From: Patiria pectinifera
Taxonomy: Eukaryota > Echinodermata > Asteroidea > Valvatida > Asterinidae
Assembly (NCBI GenBank): GCA_029964075.1
Contig: CM057133.1
Coordinates: 14,036,699 to 14,100,698 of the forward strand
DNA length: 64,000 nucleotides
Reading direction: 5' to 3'
Positions 1 to 14,400 of this stretch are shown here, piece after piece. Within the stretch, counting starts at the first letter, position 1, and the number at the start of each line of letters is the position of its first letter. The position numbers and the translations under genes are program-made. The notes beneath the pieces were generated by a model. It was given only the letters and a program-made list of their open reading frames with translations. It did not search any database and was not told the origin of the DNA.

Positions 1-457
1 ATGCCAGTTCTCAGGCAGACATGCATTTTAATCTTGTGGTCTTTTCCTGGCCAAGCAGGCTTAATTCCGTTGGAGATTTTAGGTGGCAGTGTACATTGTG
101 TCCATATTATTGCCTTCTTTAATGAGTGGCAATGATTGTGAATCGAATGACTGCACTGTCGTTTTTCAATAATAAATCCTAACAAATGTGTGCTGTTATG
201 ATCAACAAAATTGTGTGTGCAGTTTCTGTGAAGAAATCTTTATGAAGTGTGTTATTGTGTTCGGGTAATGATTGTCAACAATGCAAATAGGTCACAAATA
301 AAGTAAATCTGTTAACTTTGGTTGCCTTTTACAAGATTGAAATTTCCATAAATTTCAATGAAAACTGATATTATCTAGAAATGTTAGGTTTAGCACCACA
401 TTTCTGCCGAGAGAACAAGTTTCTGCTGATACAAACCTTGTCCATTTCACTGAGACT

Positions 458-745
458 GTAATAATAATTGTGCTTATATAGCGCTTTCCATCGTATCAAC
501 AATCTCAAAGCGCTTTTACAATTATTACCCCGTTCGTCAGGCCATGGGACCACGCAGCAGCCGATATCAGCGCTCAATCGGTCCTCGACCCTCACAGGTA
601 CTTATTTATACACCTGGGTGGAGAGAGGCAATTGTAGTTGAGTGTCTTGCCCAAGGGCACAAACACCATGTTCCTGGCAGGGTTTGAACCCACGCACCTT
701 CATACACGAGTCAAACACCGTAACCACTGGACCATGGCGTTCTAC
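458..745. mobile_element. SINE-like dispersed repeat with tRNA-like segment
   Basis: Contains GTGCTTATATAGCGCTTTCC and CAAAGCGCTTTTACAATTAT, then TCTTGCCCAAGGGCACAA and GGGTTTGAACCCACGCACC (a box-B-like site on the minus strand). I recall this arrangement from dispersed short elements of several invertebrate and fish genomes. A relative of the second half lies at about 52075-52200. No target duplication identified. Confidence 0.6.
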
Positions 746-1494
746 TGTAAGCATGAGGCACATTTAATAGTACACTAACTGCAGAACCAGGTTTCTCCAT
801 AACTTTGCACAACTTTTCTAATTACCATTAAGCAGTTACGCTTTATATATGGGCTACTTTACAAGTCATAAAACATTTATGAAAAAAGACACAAAACAGG
901 CGTTTCTCATATATTCAGAAAAGGTGTTAATGCATACAATGCATAGTTTCCTCTGACATGTCTAAGTTAGTCTCGGGCAAAGGAACATCACACATGTCAC
1001 AAAACATTTAACGTGTTGTTAAACAACAGTGTAAACAATACATGATTCATTGCTTTTTTTTATCCATTTTGTGTTGAAGTATGATTTTAAAAAAGACTAT
1101 TCTTAAGCATTATAACTAAACTGAAAGAACTGATCTAAAATCAGCAGAAGAAATTAAAAAGCCCACCATTCACCAAATTGTCCAGAACATAATTCGTATC
1201 TAATCCTAAACTGAACACTTTTGAAAATATTCGTACAAAATATAGTATATCCCATCACAACTTATAATGTTCAGCAATTTTGGAATTTCACATAATTGAC
1301 TTATATGATCGCATATTAAAGAAAAGTTGACATTGGCCTAAACAAAAGTAAGTGTGAGCAGTTTCATTCCCAGAATTTTTTTGTCTCAGAAGTTTGTTGT
1401 ATACTGTACAACACTCGAAACATAATACCCTGAGATGTGTGAAAAATTGTAACCTAAACCTGTTCATTCCAACAGGATCCATCTATTTTTACTT
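746..1494. other. Non-coding stretch, nothing recognised
   Basis: AT-rich, with only short frames and no similarity to a protein family I know. The same holds for 1-457 and 1876-2349, the latter being the probable 3' flank of AKR copy 1. Confidence 0.6.
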
Positions 1495-1670
1495 TTCTGT
1501 TGGATCTTGATGGATTAAGCAGTAAACATCTTGTACATATTCCTGTTGAAATCTGTTAGATTCAGCAGGCAAGCGACAACACCCATAGTCAGATTCTGTT
1601 GGGTTCTGGTAAATAAAGCCAAGTTGGACTCTGTTGGATCCAGCAGCTAACAGAAAAGTAAGGCACTTTT

Positions 1671-1750
1671 GGATTCTGTTGGATTCTGTTGGATTCTGTT
1701 GGATTCTGTTGGATTCTGTTGGATTCTGTTGGATTCTGTTGGATTCTGTT
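1671..1750. repeat. Decanucleotide minisatellite, 8 exact units of GGATTCTGTT
   Basis: Eight consecutive perfect copies, set in a wider diverged region (about 1495-1875) with GTTGGATT variants. A minus-strand frame through it reads as repeating NPTESNRIQQ, which is a by-product of the repeat and not a gene. Confidence 0.9.
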
Positions 1751-2419
1751 TGATTGAGCTTGCCAGTCATTTTATATGTTAGGTACCCAACAACTTGGCA
1801 TGTTGGGTTGTGTGGGACTGTGTTGGATTGAGCAGGAAACTCATATGGGTAACCGTCGGACTCTGTTGAATTTAGCAGGGATTTAGCAGAGAACTATTTG
1901 GGGGTGAGGGTTTCAAAATTGGAGGAATCGGGACTGTCAGTGTTAATGTCGTGTAAAAAACCTGAAGTTCATATTTGGACATAATACTTTCATCCTATTT
2001 CCACACTGTACAAGTCATGAATAGTTCAGGAGTTTGATGTATAGCCTAAATTTATATAAATACGCCGCCGATCTAAGCAAACCAACCCATTTTAATGGAC
2101 ATTGAACTGTATAAGAAATTGTGTATACAAAACAAAATGAGGGTACTCTTTATTCAACGGAATATAAACAAACGATATTTGTAATTGATGCAATAGTGTT
2201 GGAGGGCACAGCAAGTTGTGGCTAATAATGTTCACAATCCCAAGTTTCGTTTATTGAAATAATAAAAATTACTGCTACGTATATGATTGATACAATTTTT
2301 GGGAAATTAAACTAAAATCTGCGTATGATAGAGCTTTGTTGATCACAGTAGAAAAAAAAAATTGAAGTTTTCGAGATTCCTATATCTCAGCTGTGATGTG
2401 TTCCTTCTATTGTCTTCAT

Positions 2420-5400
2420 TTACGAGGCAATTGGGGTGAAGGGGTGATGGCGATGTTTGATCCTGTGAAACACAAAAGGGGGTGAATAAAAATTCCCTCA
2501 AAATTAATTTTGCAGAAGTATGTAACTGGTCATTACCGGCTCTGATTATGGACTTTACAAAAGTACGCCCAAAGTGGTAAAACTACACATTTTATTTCAG
2601 GGCCAACGTCACACTATAAATCCTTACATCTGACATCTATGATTTTATTATTCTAGACATGCAGTGGTCCTCCAAGAAAGATTATGAATAGCAAATTATC
2701 AAACAAATATTGTTTGAGGTCATTCTTATACTCACATGGCAAACTACAAGGTTTAGAGGTAACGAGGCCGGGGGGGGGGGGGGTCACAACTTGGACACTA
2801 AATTTTACACAGGGCATCTCCAAAATACCCAAACCTTTAAAGCGCCCTATTTTTCACAGCTTTTATAAAAATCGCAAATATCTACCCATATTTTGTTACA
2901 GAGCATCATCCATTAGCTTTTCAACAACGAAAAACTCTTACCAATCAGGTAAATATTTATTGAGTTATGGGCAATTGTAAACAAGTGCCGCCTTTTCAGT
3001 TTGTCCACGGCGACTGATATTTTGACTGCTGCAATAAGAACACAGGCTGAAACTTGCATCCTTGAAAAAATGTTACCAAGCAGAGGGCAGAGACACAGCA
3101 GCACAGTAAACATCCAGGAAGTTAACCAAACAGTCTTTTTCTGGCCAGCGGGGCTACTTAAGGAATAGTTTGACTAGCCCACTACTGTTTTAACTAGCAT
3201 TTGGCTAGCGGGCTACTGCTAAAGTCGAACCCTGGTTCAAGTAAAATCCTGTTATCACTGAAATGAAATTTGTAGGATTCATGACGAGTTCGACTTTATC
3301 CAGTAAAAGAAATTGATTTGACATCAAATTAATGATCGCCTTTGTATTTTAATTTCAAATATTTGGGTAAAACTCCATTTACATGTTAGAAGCCTAATGT
3401 CTTACCATTCTAGCGCACAGCCTCTATAGTCCTTGTTGAGGGCCATCAGATCTTTCATATCAGTGGCACTCAGCTCAAAATCTAGAGCCTGAGGAGAGAC
3501 AATAAGGGCACATTTTATCAAAGTCAACAAAATATGAAGACTTGTTTCCAAAATGTTATAAATGCCACTTTGTTACCTTTTAAAATTCCGCCTTCTCCTG
3601 GTCGCCCAAAGTCAATTTTGATGGCTGTTATAGACAGCTGTTATAAAAGGTGCACTTTTGTATATGTGCAAGTTGTGGTTCACACTCAACTTGCACGTAT
3701 ACAAAAGTCCATTATTTTTCCGGTATCGTTTGTCATAAATTGCATAATTTTGTACACATTGTCACTGTTTTGGGCCAAATAAAGAGTATGGCTGGATTGC
3801 TAAGGAATTTTTGTGCTAATTAGTTCTTTGAGCGAGATGTGCGCAGTACTTTTTGAGTTAGACAACAAAGTATTAGGGGGAACTTTCTTTTTTTGGTTGA
3901 GTGTAGTTTAACACAATTTAAGAATACAATAAAGCAAAAAAAACGTAGTCTAGGAACAGCTGTTGTACTGTGTATGTTCTGTAAGTTTTCATATCTGTGC
4001 AATACTTTTTTTGTGCTCCATCCTCAACTAAGTTCTTGGAAGTACAGTTGCAGTTCTCCTGCGCCCAAGCCCTTCATTGTGTAAATTACATATGACATCG
4101 TGTAACACTGTTATGAAAATTATTCAATGAAACTTCATTTTTTTCGGAGTTGTAGGACAAACAAAGTAGAAAAAAAGTAGGAAAAAGGAGGAATTTCAAG
4201 AAAAAAAGTAGGACAAGTAAGAGCAAGGTAAAAAAAAAAATCGGAAAAAATAGGAAAAGTAGGAATACTTGGAAGCCTATATTGTGCTCCAGAGATCGCA
4301 GATTCAAATCGCGTTCCCGTCACGTTCACTTAAACATCCTAGACTAGTAAATGAACTACTTAGAAGAAATTAGTCACTTGTAACAGAAGGATGGGTTAAA
4401 AATGAAGAGCCTGATCACCTCAAAGTTATCCTTGATCCTGGACGGTGTGACACTCTTGGGGATGCAGATGATGCCTCGCTGGAGAGCGAAGCGGATCAAG
4501 ACCTGAGCTGGGCTCTTCCCCTTGGCCTCGGCGATTCGCATCACCTCTGGGTCAGCCATCAGATTAGGGTCGGTGTCTTTCACCCTGCAGGAAACACACA
4601 AGTGTTCAACATAACACCCCTTAGCAGATCATAACTCTGATTTGTTGAAATTTGGTTGGGGAGGGGGGGGGGGTGTTTCATGATCAGTTTGAAGGGACAC
4701 CTCCTGAGATTATGACGAGTCCTCAAACACAACTCATCGACTCAATAAGTAGGGTGTATACTGCAGCAAGCTAAAAGAATGTTTGTCCACCGTGAACCCC
4801 AAACTGTCAGAAGTTAGAAATTGCTAAGCTGGAGTGCTAAGGATATAACGTCTGACATTTCATTCATTGCAAGTCTAAAATTTTCAACCATTTTGCGTAC
4901 TTCTGCCATTCTGTCCCCTCCTTACATTTTTTTTCCCCTCAAAAATCCATCACAGATAAAAAGACTATACATGCTTCAGTTTTTCACTTAGATAGTCAGA
5001 GAACAGCCGGTACATTGTCGTCCTCATGACCTCTGACCCAGACATACTTTAACTGATTTAAATACGACATGCACAATGGCACCGTGTTCCACATGTACAT
5101 GTACTTGAGAACTTAACAAAACTAGAAGGCATGTCAAGTACACAAAGCTACTACTACTACCTCAGAAGTTGTGTGGGCATTGTCTATCTTTTTATACATG
5201 TACGAGGTGCGGGGTGTGGTATATGAGGAACTCACGAACCCAAATGCAAGTCTTACCATGGACGATCCGGTGAGCCGAGGGGGCTGTATGCCGTGACAGA
5301 GATGTTGTTATCCTGGCAGTATCGAACAAGCTCTTCCTGGGTCAACCAAGGATGAAGCTCAATCTGCAAAGAACACATACCATTGAACGAAAGGGAAAAC

Positions 5401-8400
5401 ATGTCTCATCGGATCTCACACTATTGCATAACTACACACATAGTGCTAATAATACCAAGTTAAAAAGATAGCACCGTATCCCACATCTCAGCAGTCAACA
5501 CTTGTTTTGTTATATCGTGCCAATACGTCAAAAAAGTTCAAGGCTTGTAGCTTACTATGCAAGAAATAAATTCATTCAGTGTTATCTTTGATAACTGCGA
5601 GCTTTTCTGTTGGACATGAGACTGAGCGGTTGCAATTCCCAGTCAAGAGAATAGGCGCGCCGACAGGCCCTACACGCGCAGGCAACGCAGAGGTAATTTT
5701 TTTTTCTTTCTATGTTTTATTGATTTGCAAATGCAATATACATTGGAAAATAAAAACAGGAATCACAAAAAATGAAGGTTATTGAAGAACAATATACTAA
5801 AATAAGGAGAAATACTTAAAAATAACACTTATTTTGAGAGAGAAACCAAGAAGAGGAGTTAATTAAAGTGGCAAGCAAGTGTTATAATTACACAACTAGA
5901 AATGTGTTTGTGGACAAACACAAGCTGTTTCGGATATTTGAAATACTCTGAGCACAGGATGAACAATCAGTGACGTCACTATAAATGTCATCTACATAAA
6001 CAGCACATTATAATATGTACATGTCAAGTGTAACCAAATCGAACATTTTAGTTATGTAGATATAGACCTATAAAAGAATAAAATGCCCCTTTAAGGGACT
6101 TCACATGACATTTGATGATGATGTCACTTCAATTTCCATCTATAACACACCCATGTGAATTTGCATATCAAGTTTTAACCCCATCAGACTTGTGCTTCCG
6201 AAGTTCAGTTTGAAGAAAAACGTGTACAAAACCAATAGGGAAACAATGCATCTTTAATGTGATGTAACCTGACACCTCATGACTCCACGATGATGAATTT
6301 CTTCTAAGTCCATCTATGGGTAGTGGTCTAAGTGTGTACCAAGTATTAAGTCGATCACATTTATGAAAGAGCCAAAGTGGAGCGTTTTAAAATGTGTACA
6401 AAACCTATGAGAAAAATGTGCATCTTTAATGTGAAGTAACGTAACACCTGATGACGTCACGATCACGAATTTCTTCAAGGACCATCTGTGGGTGGTGGTC
6501 TAAATGTGTACCAAGTGTAACGTCGATCGGATTTACGAAAGTGCCGAAATGGAGCGTTTTAAAACGTGTACAAACCCTATGGGGAAAAATGCATCTTTAA
6601 TGTGACGTAACCTGACTCTTGATGACGTCACAATCACAAATTTCATCTAGGACCATCTGTGGGTGGTGGTCTAAGTATGAATTAAGTTTAGAGTCGATCG
6701 AATTTACGAAGATGCCAAACTGGAGTGTTTTAAAACGTGTACAAAACATATGGGCAAAAATACATCTTTAATGTGACGTAACCTGACACCTGATGACGTC
6801 ACGATCACGAATTTCGTCTAGGACCATCTGTGGGTGGTGGTCTAAGTATGAATTAAGTTTAAAGTCGATCGGATTTACGAAGATGCCAAACTGGAGTGTT
6901 TTAAAACGTGTACAAAACATATGGGCAAAAATACATCTTTAATGTGACGTAATCTGGCACCTGATGACGTCACGATCACAAATTTCTTCTAGGACCATCT
7001 GTGGGTGGAGGTCTAAGTATGTACCAAGTCTGAAATCAATCGGATTTGAAAAAGTGGCAAAGTGGATTGGTGGAAGAAACGTGTGTTAAACCTATGGAGA
7101 AAAAGTCTGAAAAAGGAGAAGAAAAACTAGAAATGTGTTTGTGGACAAACACAAGCTGTTTCGGATATTTGAAATACTGATGAACACTTGATGAAGTCAC
7201 TTCGAATGTCATCTGCCAAGTGAAAAGTCAATCAGACATATAGTGCCAAAGTATGATTTGAAGAAAAACGTGTACAAAACCTATGGGGAAAAATACATCT
7301 TTAATGTGAAGTAACCTTACACTTGATGATGTCACGATCACGAATTTCTTCTAGGGCCATCTGTGGGTGGTAGTCTAAGTGTGTACCAAGTCTAACGTCG
7401 ATCGGATTTACAAAAGTGCCAAAGTAGAATGTTTTAAAACGTGTACAAACCCTATGGGGAAAAATGCATCTTTAATGTGACGTAACCCAACACCTGATGA
7501 CGTCACGATCACAAATTTCTTCTAGGACCATCTGTGGGTGATGGTCTAAGTGTGTGCCAAGTCTAAAGTACATCGAATTTACTAAAGTGCCAAAGTGGAG
7601 TGTTTTAAAACGTGTACAAACCCTATGGGGAAAATGCATGTTTAATGAGACGTAACCCGACACCTGATAACGTCACGGTCACGAATTTCTTCTAGGACCA
7701 TCTGTGGGTGGTGGTCTAAGTATGTATCAAGTCTGAGGTCGATCGGATTTACGAAGAGGCCAAAGTGGAGTGTTTTAAAACGTGTACAAAACATATGGGG
7801 AAAAATACATCTTTAATGTGACGTAACCTGACACCTGATGACGTCACGGTCACGAATTTCTTCTAGGACCATCTGTGGGTGGTGGTCCAAGTATGTACCA
7901 AGTCTGAAATCAATCGGATTTGAAAAAGTGGCAAAGTGGACTGGTGGAAGAAACGTGTGTTAAACCTATGGAGAAAAAGTCTGAAAAAGGAGAAAAAAAA
8001 AAAAAACTAGAAATGTGTTTGTGGACAAACACAAGCTGTTTCGGATATTTGAAATACTCTGTGCACGTGATGAACACTTGATGAAGTCACTTCGAATGTC
8101 ATCTGCCAAGTGAAAAGTCAATCAGACATATAGTATAAGTATGATTTCAAGAAAAACGTGTACAAACCCTAAGGGGAAAAATGCATCTTTAATGTGAAGT
8201 AACCTTACACCTGATGATGTCATGATCACGATTTTTTTCTAGGACCATCTGTAGGTGGTAGTCTAAGTGTGTACCAAGTCTAACGTCGATCGGATTTACG
8301 AAAGTGCCAAAGTAGAATGTTTTAAAACGTGTACAAACCCAATGGGGAAAAATGCATCTTTAATGTGACGTAACCCAACACCTGATGACGTCATGATCAC

Positions 8401-11400
8401 AAATTTCTTCTAGGACCATCTGTGGGTGGTAGTCTAGGTGTGTATCAAGTCTGAGGTCGATCGGATTTATGAAGAGGCCAATGTGGAGTGTTTTAAAACG
8501 TGTACAAAACATATGGGGAAAAATGCATCTTTAATGTGACGTAACCCAACACCTGATGACGTCACGATCACAAATTTCTTCTAGGACCATCTGTGGGTGG
8601 TAGTCTAAGTGTGTACCAGGTCTGACGTCGATCGGATTTACAAAAGTGCCAAAGTGGAGTGTTTTATAACGTGTACAAACCCTATGGGGAAAAATGCATC
8701 TTTAATGTGACGTAACCCAATACCAGATGACGTCACGATCTCAAATTTCTTTTAGAACCATCTGTGGGTGGTGGTCTAATTAGGTATCAAGTCTGAGGTC
8801 GATCGGATTTACGAAGAGGCCAATGTTGAGTGTTTTAAAACGTGTACAAAACATATGGGGAAAAATGCATCTTTAATGTGACGTAACCCGACACCTGATG
8901 ACGTCACGGTCACAAATTTCTTCTAGGACCATCTGTGGGTGGTGGTCTAAGTATGTATCAAGTCTGAAATCAATCGGATTTGAAAAAGTGGCAAAGTGGA
9001 CTGGTGGAAGAAACGTGTGTTAAACCTATGGAGAAAAAGTCTGAAAAAGGAGAAGAAAAAAAACTAGAGGTATGCGTTTGTGGACAAACGCAAGCTGTTT
9101 CGGCTGTGAGGTGTGTTGATGACATGACGACATCACCTCAAATTTCATAGATATTTGATACGTACATTAGTTACATGCATTTGGAATCTCTAGTTATACA
9201 AATACCGTACAATATAGGCCCTGACAATTATCCCTTTAATGGCGGCACATAACGTGATAATGTTTGAAGCAAATCCAAGTTCGAAGCCAATGGAACTAGC
9301 ACTTTCAGAGATAAATGTTCTGAAATATAATAAATACTATAACTTGAATGTTTGGTCACATGGTATGCGATGACGTCATGAAGACGTCATCATGGTGTGA
9401 TCATGACGTATAATGTGGTTTTGTACTCATAACACACCCTGGAATACTTGCGTACCAGCTTTGAACCCAATCGCACTGGTACGTCCTAGAGATAGAGAAT
9501 CTTGAATACTATAGCCGTCAGGTGATATTGTACAATGGTACGTACGTCATGGTGACGGAAATTGTTTTTGAGCCATCAGTGTGTGGTATTGTAAAATCTG
9601 ATGTCGATCAGCTTTAGCAAATTGCCAAAATATAATTATTAGCTGAAGAAAACATGTAATCCTGTTTGTATCTAGCCCCCTAAAAGCCATGGCTAACCTC
9701 CAACACGGAGTGGCCTAGTCATGAAATTTGGCCTGCGTGTCATTTTGCTTGTGTCGATCTGTGATTTTGGCCTTACATGTATTGTCCTGGCTATGGCCAT
9801 GAGTGCCGGACCAATACAGTTGCACGTCACGTACATTTTTGGACGTTTCATCACAGGAAACACTAGAGGGCAGCAAACAACTTTAACAGTAACATGATTT
9901 GTGTTGGGAGTCAAAATACCAATAGTACTGAGCAGACGAGAAGGGAATTAAATTTAATGACGTCTTGGAAAGAATTCCATATACGGACTCCAGTTATTTT
10001 CCTAGATATGACTTGAAAAGCACCAAAAGTTGTAAATCTGACGAAGAAACGGAAATTTAGGAGGGGAAAAAATCAAGATTTTCTTTAAAAATACTTTGAC
10101 GTTTCCTGTCACAGCCCATAGAGGTGGAGGCTTAAATGGAATTCTTTCCAGTGTTCCTAACGTGGCGCACTTGAACAAATCCAAAAATCCCACATTAACA
10201 TTGAAGAAATTCTTTAAAGTTGTTAACTTCTAATAAATCATGATTATCCCAACTCACAATCCCAACTCACATACCCAACTACAAGTTTGTCACATTACGT
10301 AAGCCGCATGAATCTGTGGCATCATGACTGTACCGCGTAGAGTGCGCGGGGACCTGGCCAGCTGTAAGGCGGCAAGGCATGCACACGCACGCTGTCAAAA
10401 TGTCAAGTTGGATAACGGTTGAGTTGTCCGACCCCATGGGTACAAAGCCTATGGAGAAAACAACGTGCACAATGTCTATGGAGAAAAGAACGTGTACAAA
10501 CCCTATGGAGAAAAGAACGTGTATAAACCCTATGGAGAAAAAAACGTGTACAAAACCTATGGAGAAAAGAACGTGTACAAACCCTATGGAGAAAAGAACG
10601 TGTACAAACCCTATGGGGCAAAATGCATCTTTGATGTGACGTAACTTGACTCTTGATGACGTCACGATCACGAATTTCGTCTAGGACCATCTGTGGGTGG
10701 TGGTCTAAGTATGAATTAAGTTTAAAGTCGATCGGATTTACGAAGATGCCAAACTGGAGTGTTTTAAAACGTGTACAAAACATATGGGCAAAAATACATC
10801 TTTAATGTGACGTAACCTGACACCTGATGACGTCACGATCACAAATTTCTTCTAGGACCATCTGTGGGTGGTGGTCTAAGTATGTACCAAGTCTGAAATC
10901 AATCGGATTTAAAAAAGTGGCAAAGTGGATTGGTGGAAGAAACGTGTGTTAAAGCTATGGAGAAAAAGTCTGAAAAAGGAGAAGAAAAAAAAGAAAAAAA
11001 AAAATCTTAACGAAAACAAGAGCTGTTTCGGTGTGTCACCGAAACAGCTAAAAAAAAAGAAAAAAAAAAATCTTAACGAAAACAAGAGCTGTTTCGGTGT
11101 GTCACCGAAACAGCTAAAAAGAAAAAAAAAGAAAAAAAAAATCTTAACGAAAACAAGAGCTGTTTCGGTGTGTCACCGAAACAGCTAAAAAGAAAAAACT
11201 AGAAATGTGTTTGTGTACAAACACAAGCTGTTTCGGATATTTGAAATACTGATGAACACTTGATGAAGTCACTTCGAATGTCATCTGCCAAGTGAAAAGT
11301 TAATCAGACATATAGTGCCAAAGTATGATTTGAAGAAAAACGTGTACAAAACCTATGGGGAAAAATACATCTTTAATGTGAAGTAACCTTACACTTGATG

Positions 11401-14400
11401 ATGTCACGATCACGAATTTCTTCTAGGACCATCTGTGGGTGGTAGTCTAAGTGTGTACCAAGTCTAACGTCGATCGGATTTACGAAAGTGCCAAAGTAGA
11501 ATGTTTTAAAACGTGTACAAACCCTATGGGGAAAAATGCATCTTTAATGAGACGTAACCCGACACCTGATAACGTCACGGTCACGAAATTTCTTCTAGGA
11601 CCATCTGTGGGTGGTGGTCTGAGTATGTATCAAGTCTGAGGTCGATCGGATTTACGAAGAGGCCAAAGTGGAGTGTTTTAAAACGTGTACAAAACATATG
11701 GGGAAAAATACATCTTTAATGTGACGTAACCTGACACCTGATGACGTCACGGTCACGAATTTCTTCTAGGACCATCTGTGGGTGGTGGTTCAAGTATGTA
11801 CCAAGTCTGAAATCAATCGGATTTAAAAAAGTGGCAAAGTGGACTGGTGGAAGAAACGTGTGTTAAACCTATGGAGAAAAAGTCTGAAAAAGGAGAAAAA
11901 AAAAAACTAGAAATGTGTTTGTGGACAAACACAAGCTGTTTCGGATATTTGAAATACTCTGTGCACGTGATGAACACTTGATGAAGTCACTTCGAATGTC
12001 ATCTGCCAAGTGAAAAGTCAATCAGACATATAGTATAAGTATGATTTCAAGAAAAACGTGTACAAACCCTAAGGGGAAAAATGCATCTTTAATGTGAAGT
12101 AACCTTACACCTGATGATGTCATGATCACGATTTTTTTCTAGGACCATCTGTAGGTGGTAGTCTAAGTGTGTACCAAGTCTAACGTCGATCGGATTTACG
12201 AAAGTGCCAAAGTAGAATGTTTTAAAACGTGTACAAACCCAATGGGGAAAAATGCATCTTTAATGTGACGTAACCCAACACCTGATGACGTCATGATCAC
12301 AAATTTCTTCTAGGACCATCTGTGGGTGGTAGTCTAGGTGTGTATCAAGTCTGAGGTCGATCGGATTTATGAAGAGGCCAATGTGGAGTGTTTTAAAACG
12401 TGTACAAAACATATGGGGAAAAATGCATCTTTAATGTGACGTAACCCAACACCTGATGACGTCACGATCACAAATTTCTTCTAGGACCATCTGTGGGTGG
12501 TAGTCTAAGTGTGTACCAGGTCTGACGTCGATCGGATTTACAAAAGTGCCAAAGTGGAGTGTTTTATAACGTGTACAAACCCTATGGGGAAAAATGCATC
12601 TTTAATGTGACGTAACCCAATACCAGATGACGTCACGATCTCAAATTTCTTTTAGAACCATCTGTGGGTGGTGGTCTAATTAGGTATCAAGTCTGAGGTC
12701 GATCGGATTTACGAAGAGGCCAATGTTGAGTGTTTTAAAACGTGTACAAAACATATGGGGAAAAATGCATCTTTAATGTGACGTAACCCGACACCTGATG
12801 ACGTCACGGTCACAAATTTCTTCTAGGACCATCTGTGGGTGGTGGTCTAAGTATGTATCAAGTCTGAAATCAATCGGATTTGAAAAAGTGGCAAAGTGGA
12901 CTGGTGGAAGAAACGTGTGTTAAACCTATGGAGAAAAAGTCTGAAAAAGGAGAAGAAAAAAAACTAGAGGTATGCGTTTGTGGACAAACGCAAGCTGTTT
13001 CGGCTGTGAGGTGTGTTGATGACATGACGACATCACCTCAAATTTCATAGATATTTGATACGTACATTAGTTACATGCATTTGGAATCTCTAGTTATACA
13101 AATACCGCACAATATAGGCCCTGACAATTATCCCTTTAATGGCGGCACATAACGTGATAATGTTTGAAGCAAATCCAAGTTCAAGCCAATGGAACTAGCA
13201 CTTTCAGAGATAAATGTTCTGAAATATAATAAATACTATAACTTGAATGTTTGGTCACATGGTATGCGATGACGTCATGAAGACGTCATCATGGTGTGAT
13301 CATGACGTATAATGTGGTTTTGTACTCATAACACACCCTGGAATACTTGCGTACCAGCTTTGAACCCAATCGCACTGGTACGTCCTAGAGATAGAGAATC
13401 TTGAATACTATAGCCGTCAGGTGATATTGTACAATGGTACGTACGTCATGGTGACGGAAATTGTTTTTGAGCCATCAGTGTGTGGTATTGTAAAATCTGA
13501 TGTCGATCAGCTTTAGCAAATTGCCAAAATATAATTATTAGCTGAAGAAAACATGTAATCCTGTTTGTATCTAGCCCCCTAAAAGCCATGGCTAACCTCC
13601 AACACGGAGTGGCCTAGTCATGAAATTTGGCCTGCGTGTCATTTTGCTTGTGTCGATCTGTGATTTTGGCCTTACATGTATTGTCCTGGCTATGGCCATG
13701 AGTGCCGGACCAATACAGTTGCACGTCACGTACATTTTTGGACGTTTCATCACAGGAAACACTAGAGGGCAGCAAACAACTTTAACAGTAACATGATTTG
13801 TGTTGGGAGTCAAAATACCAATAGTACTGAGCAGACGAGAAGGGAATTAAATTTAATGACGTCTTGGAAAGAATTCCATATACGGACTCCAGTTATTTTC
13901 CTAGATATGACTTGAAAAGCACCAAAAGTTGTAAATCTGACGAAGAAACGGAAATTTAGGAGGGGAAAAATCAAGATTTTCTTTAAAAATACTTTGACGT
14001 TTCCTGTCACAGCCCATAGAGGTGGAGGCTTAAATGGAATTCTTTCCAGTGTTCCTAACGTGGCGCACTTGAACAAATCCAAAAATCCCACATTAACATT
14101 GAAGAAATTCTTTAAAGTTGTTAACTTCTAATAAATCATGATTATCCCAACTCACAATCCCAACTCACATACCCAACTACAAGTTTGTCACATTACGTAA
14201 GCCGCATGAATCTGTGGCATCATGACTGTACCGCGTAGAGTGCGCGGGGACCTGGCCAGCTGTAAGGCGGCAAGGCATGCACACGCACGCTGTCAAAATG
14301 TCAAGTTGGATAACGGTTGAGTTGTCCGACCCCATGGGTACAAAGCCTATGGAGAAAACAACGTGCACAATGTCTATGGAGAAAAGAACGTGTACAAACC

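Larger units (their letters stand above)
7127..11198. repeat. Higher-order repeat block A, first copy (about 4.07 kb)
   Basis: Three cassettes (7127, 8006, 9064) repeated in the same order at 11199-14891. From 8006 onward the offset is a steady 3898-3901 bp and the copies are nearly identical, including unique leader and minisatellite. The second copy lacks one 171-bp monomer present here near 7460-7640. This copy also ends with three tail hairpins (11021-11049, 11087-11115, 11158-11186) that the second lacks. Confidence 0.88.

Noticed and set aside
10279-10783. Minus-strand frames of 126-130 codons with repeating HRVCTRSFL or IGFVHVLFS (also near 14177, 20670 and 22002)
   Set aside because: They are read-through of the 27-bp minisatellite, open in several frames and on both strands at once, with no codon bias or known domain.
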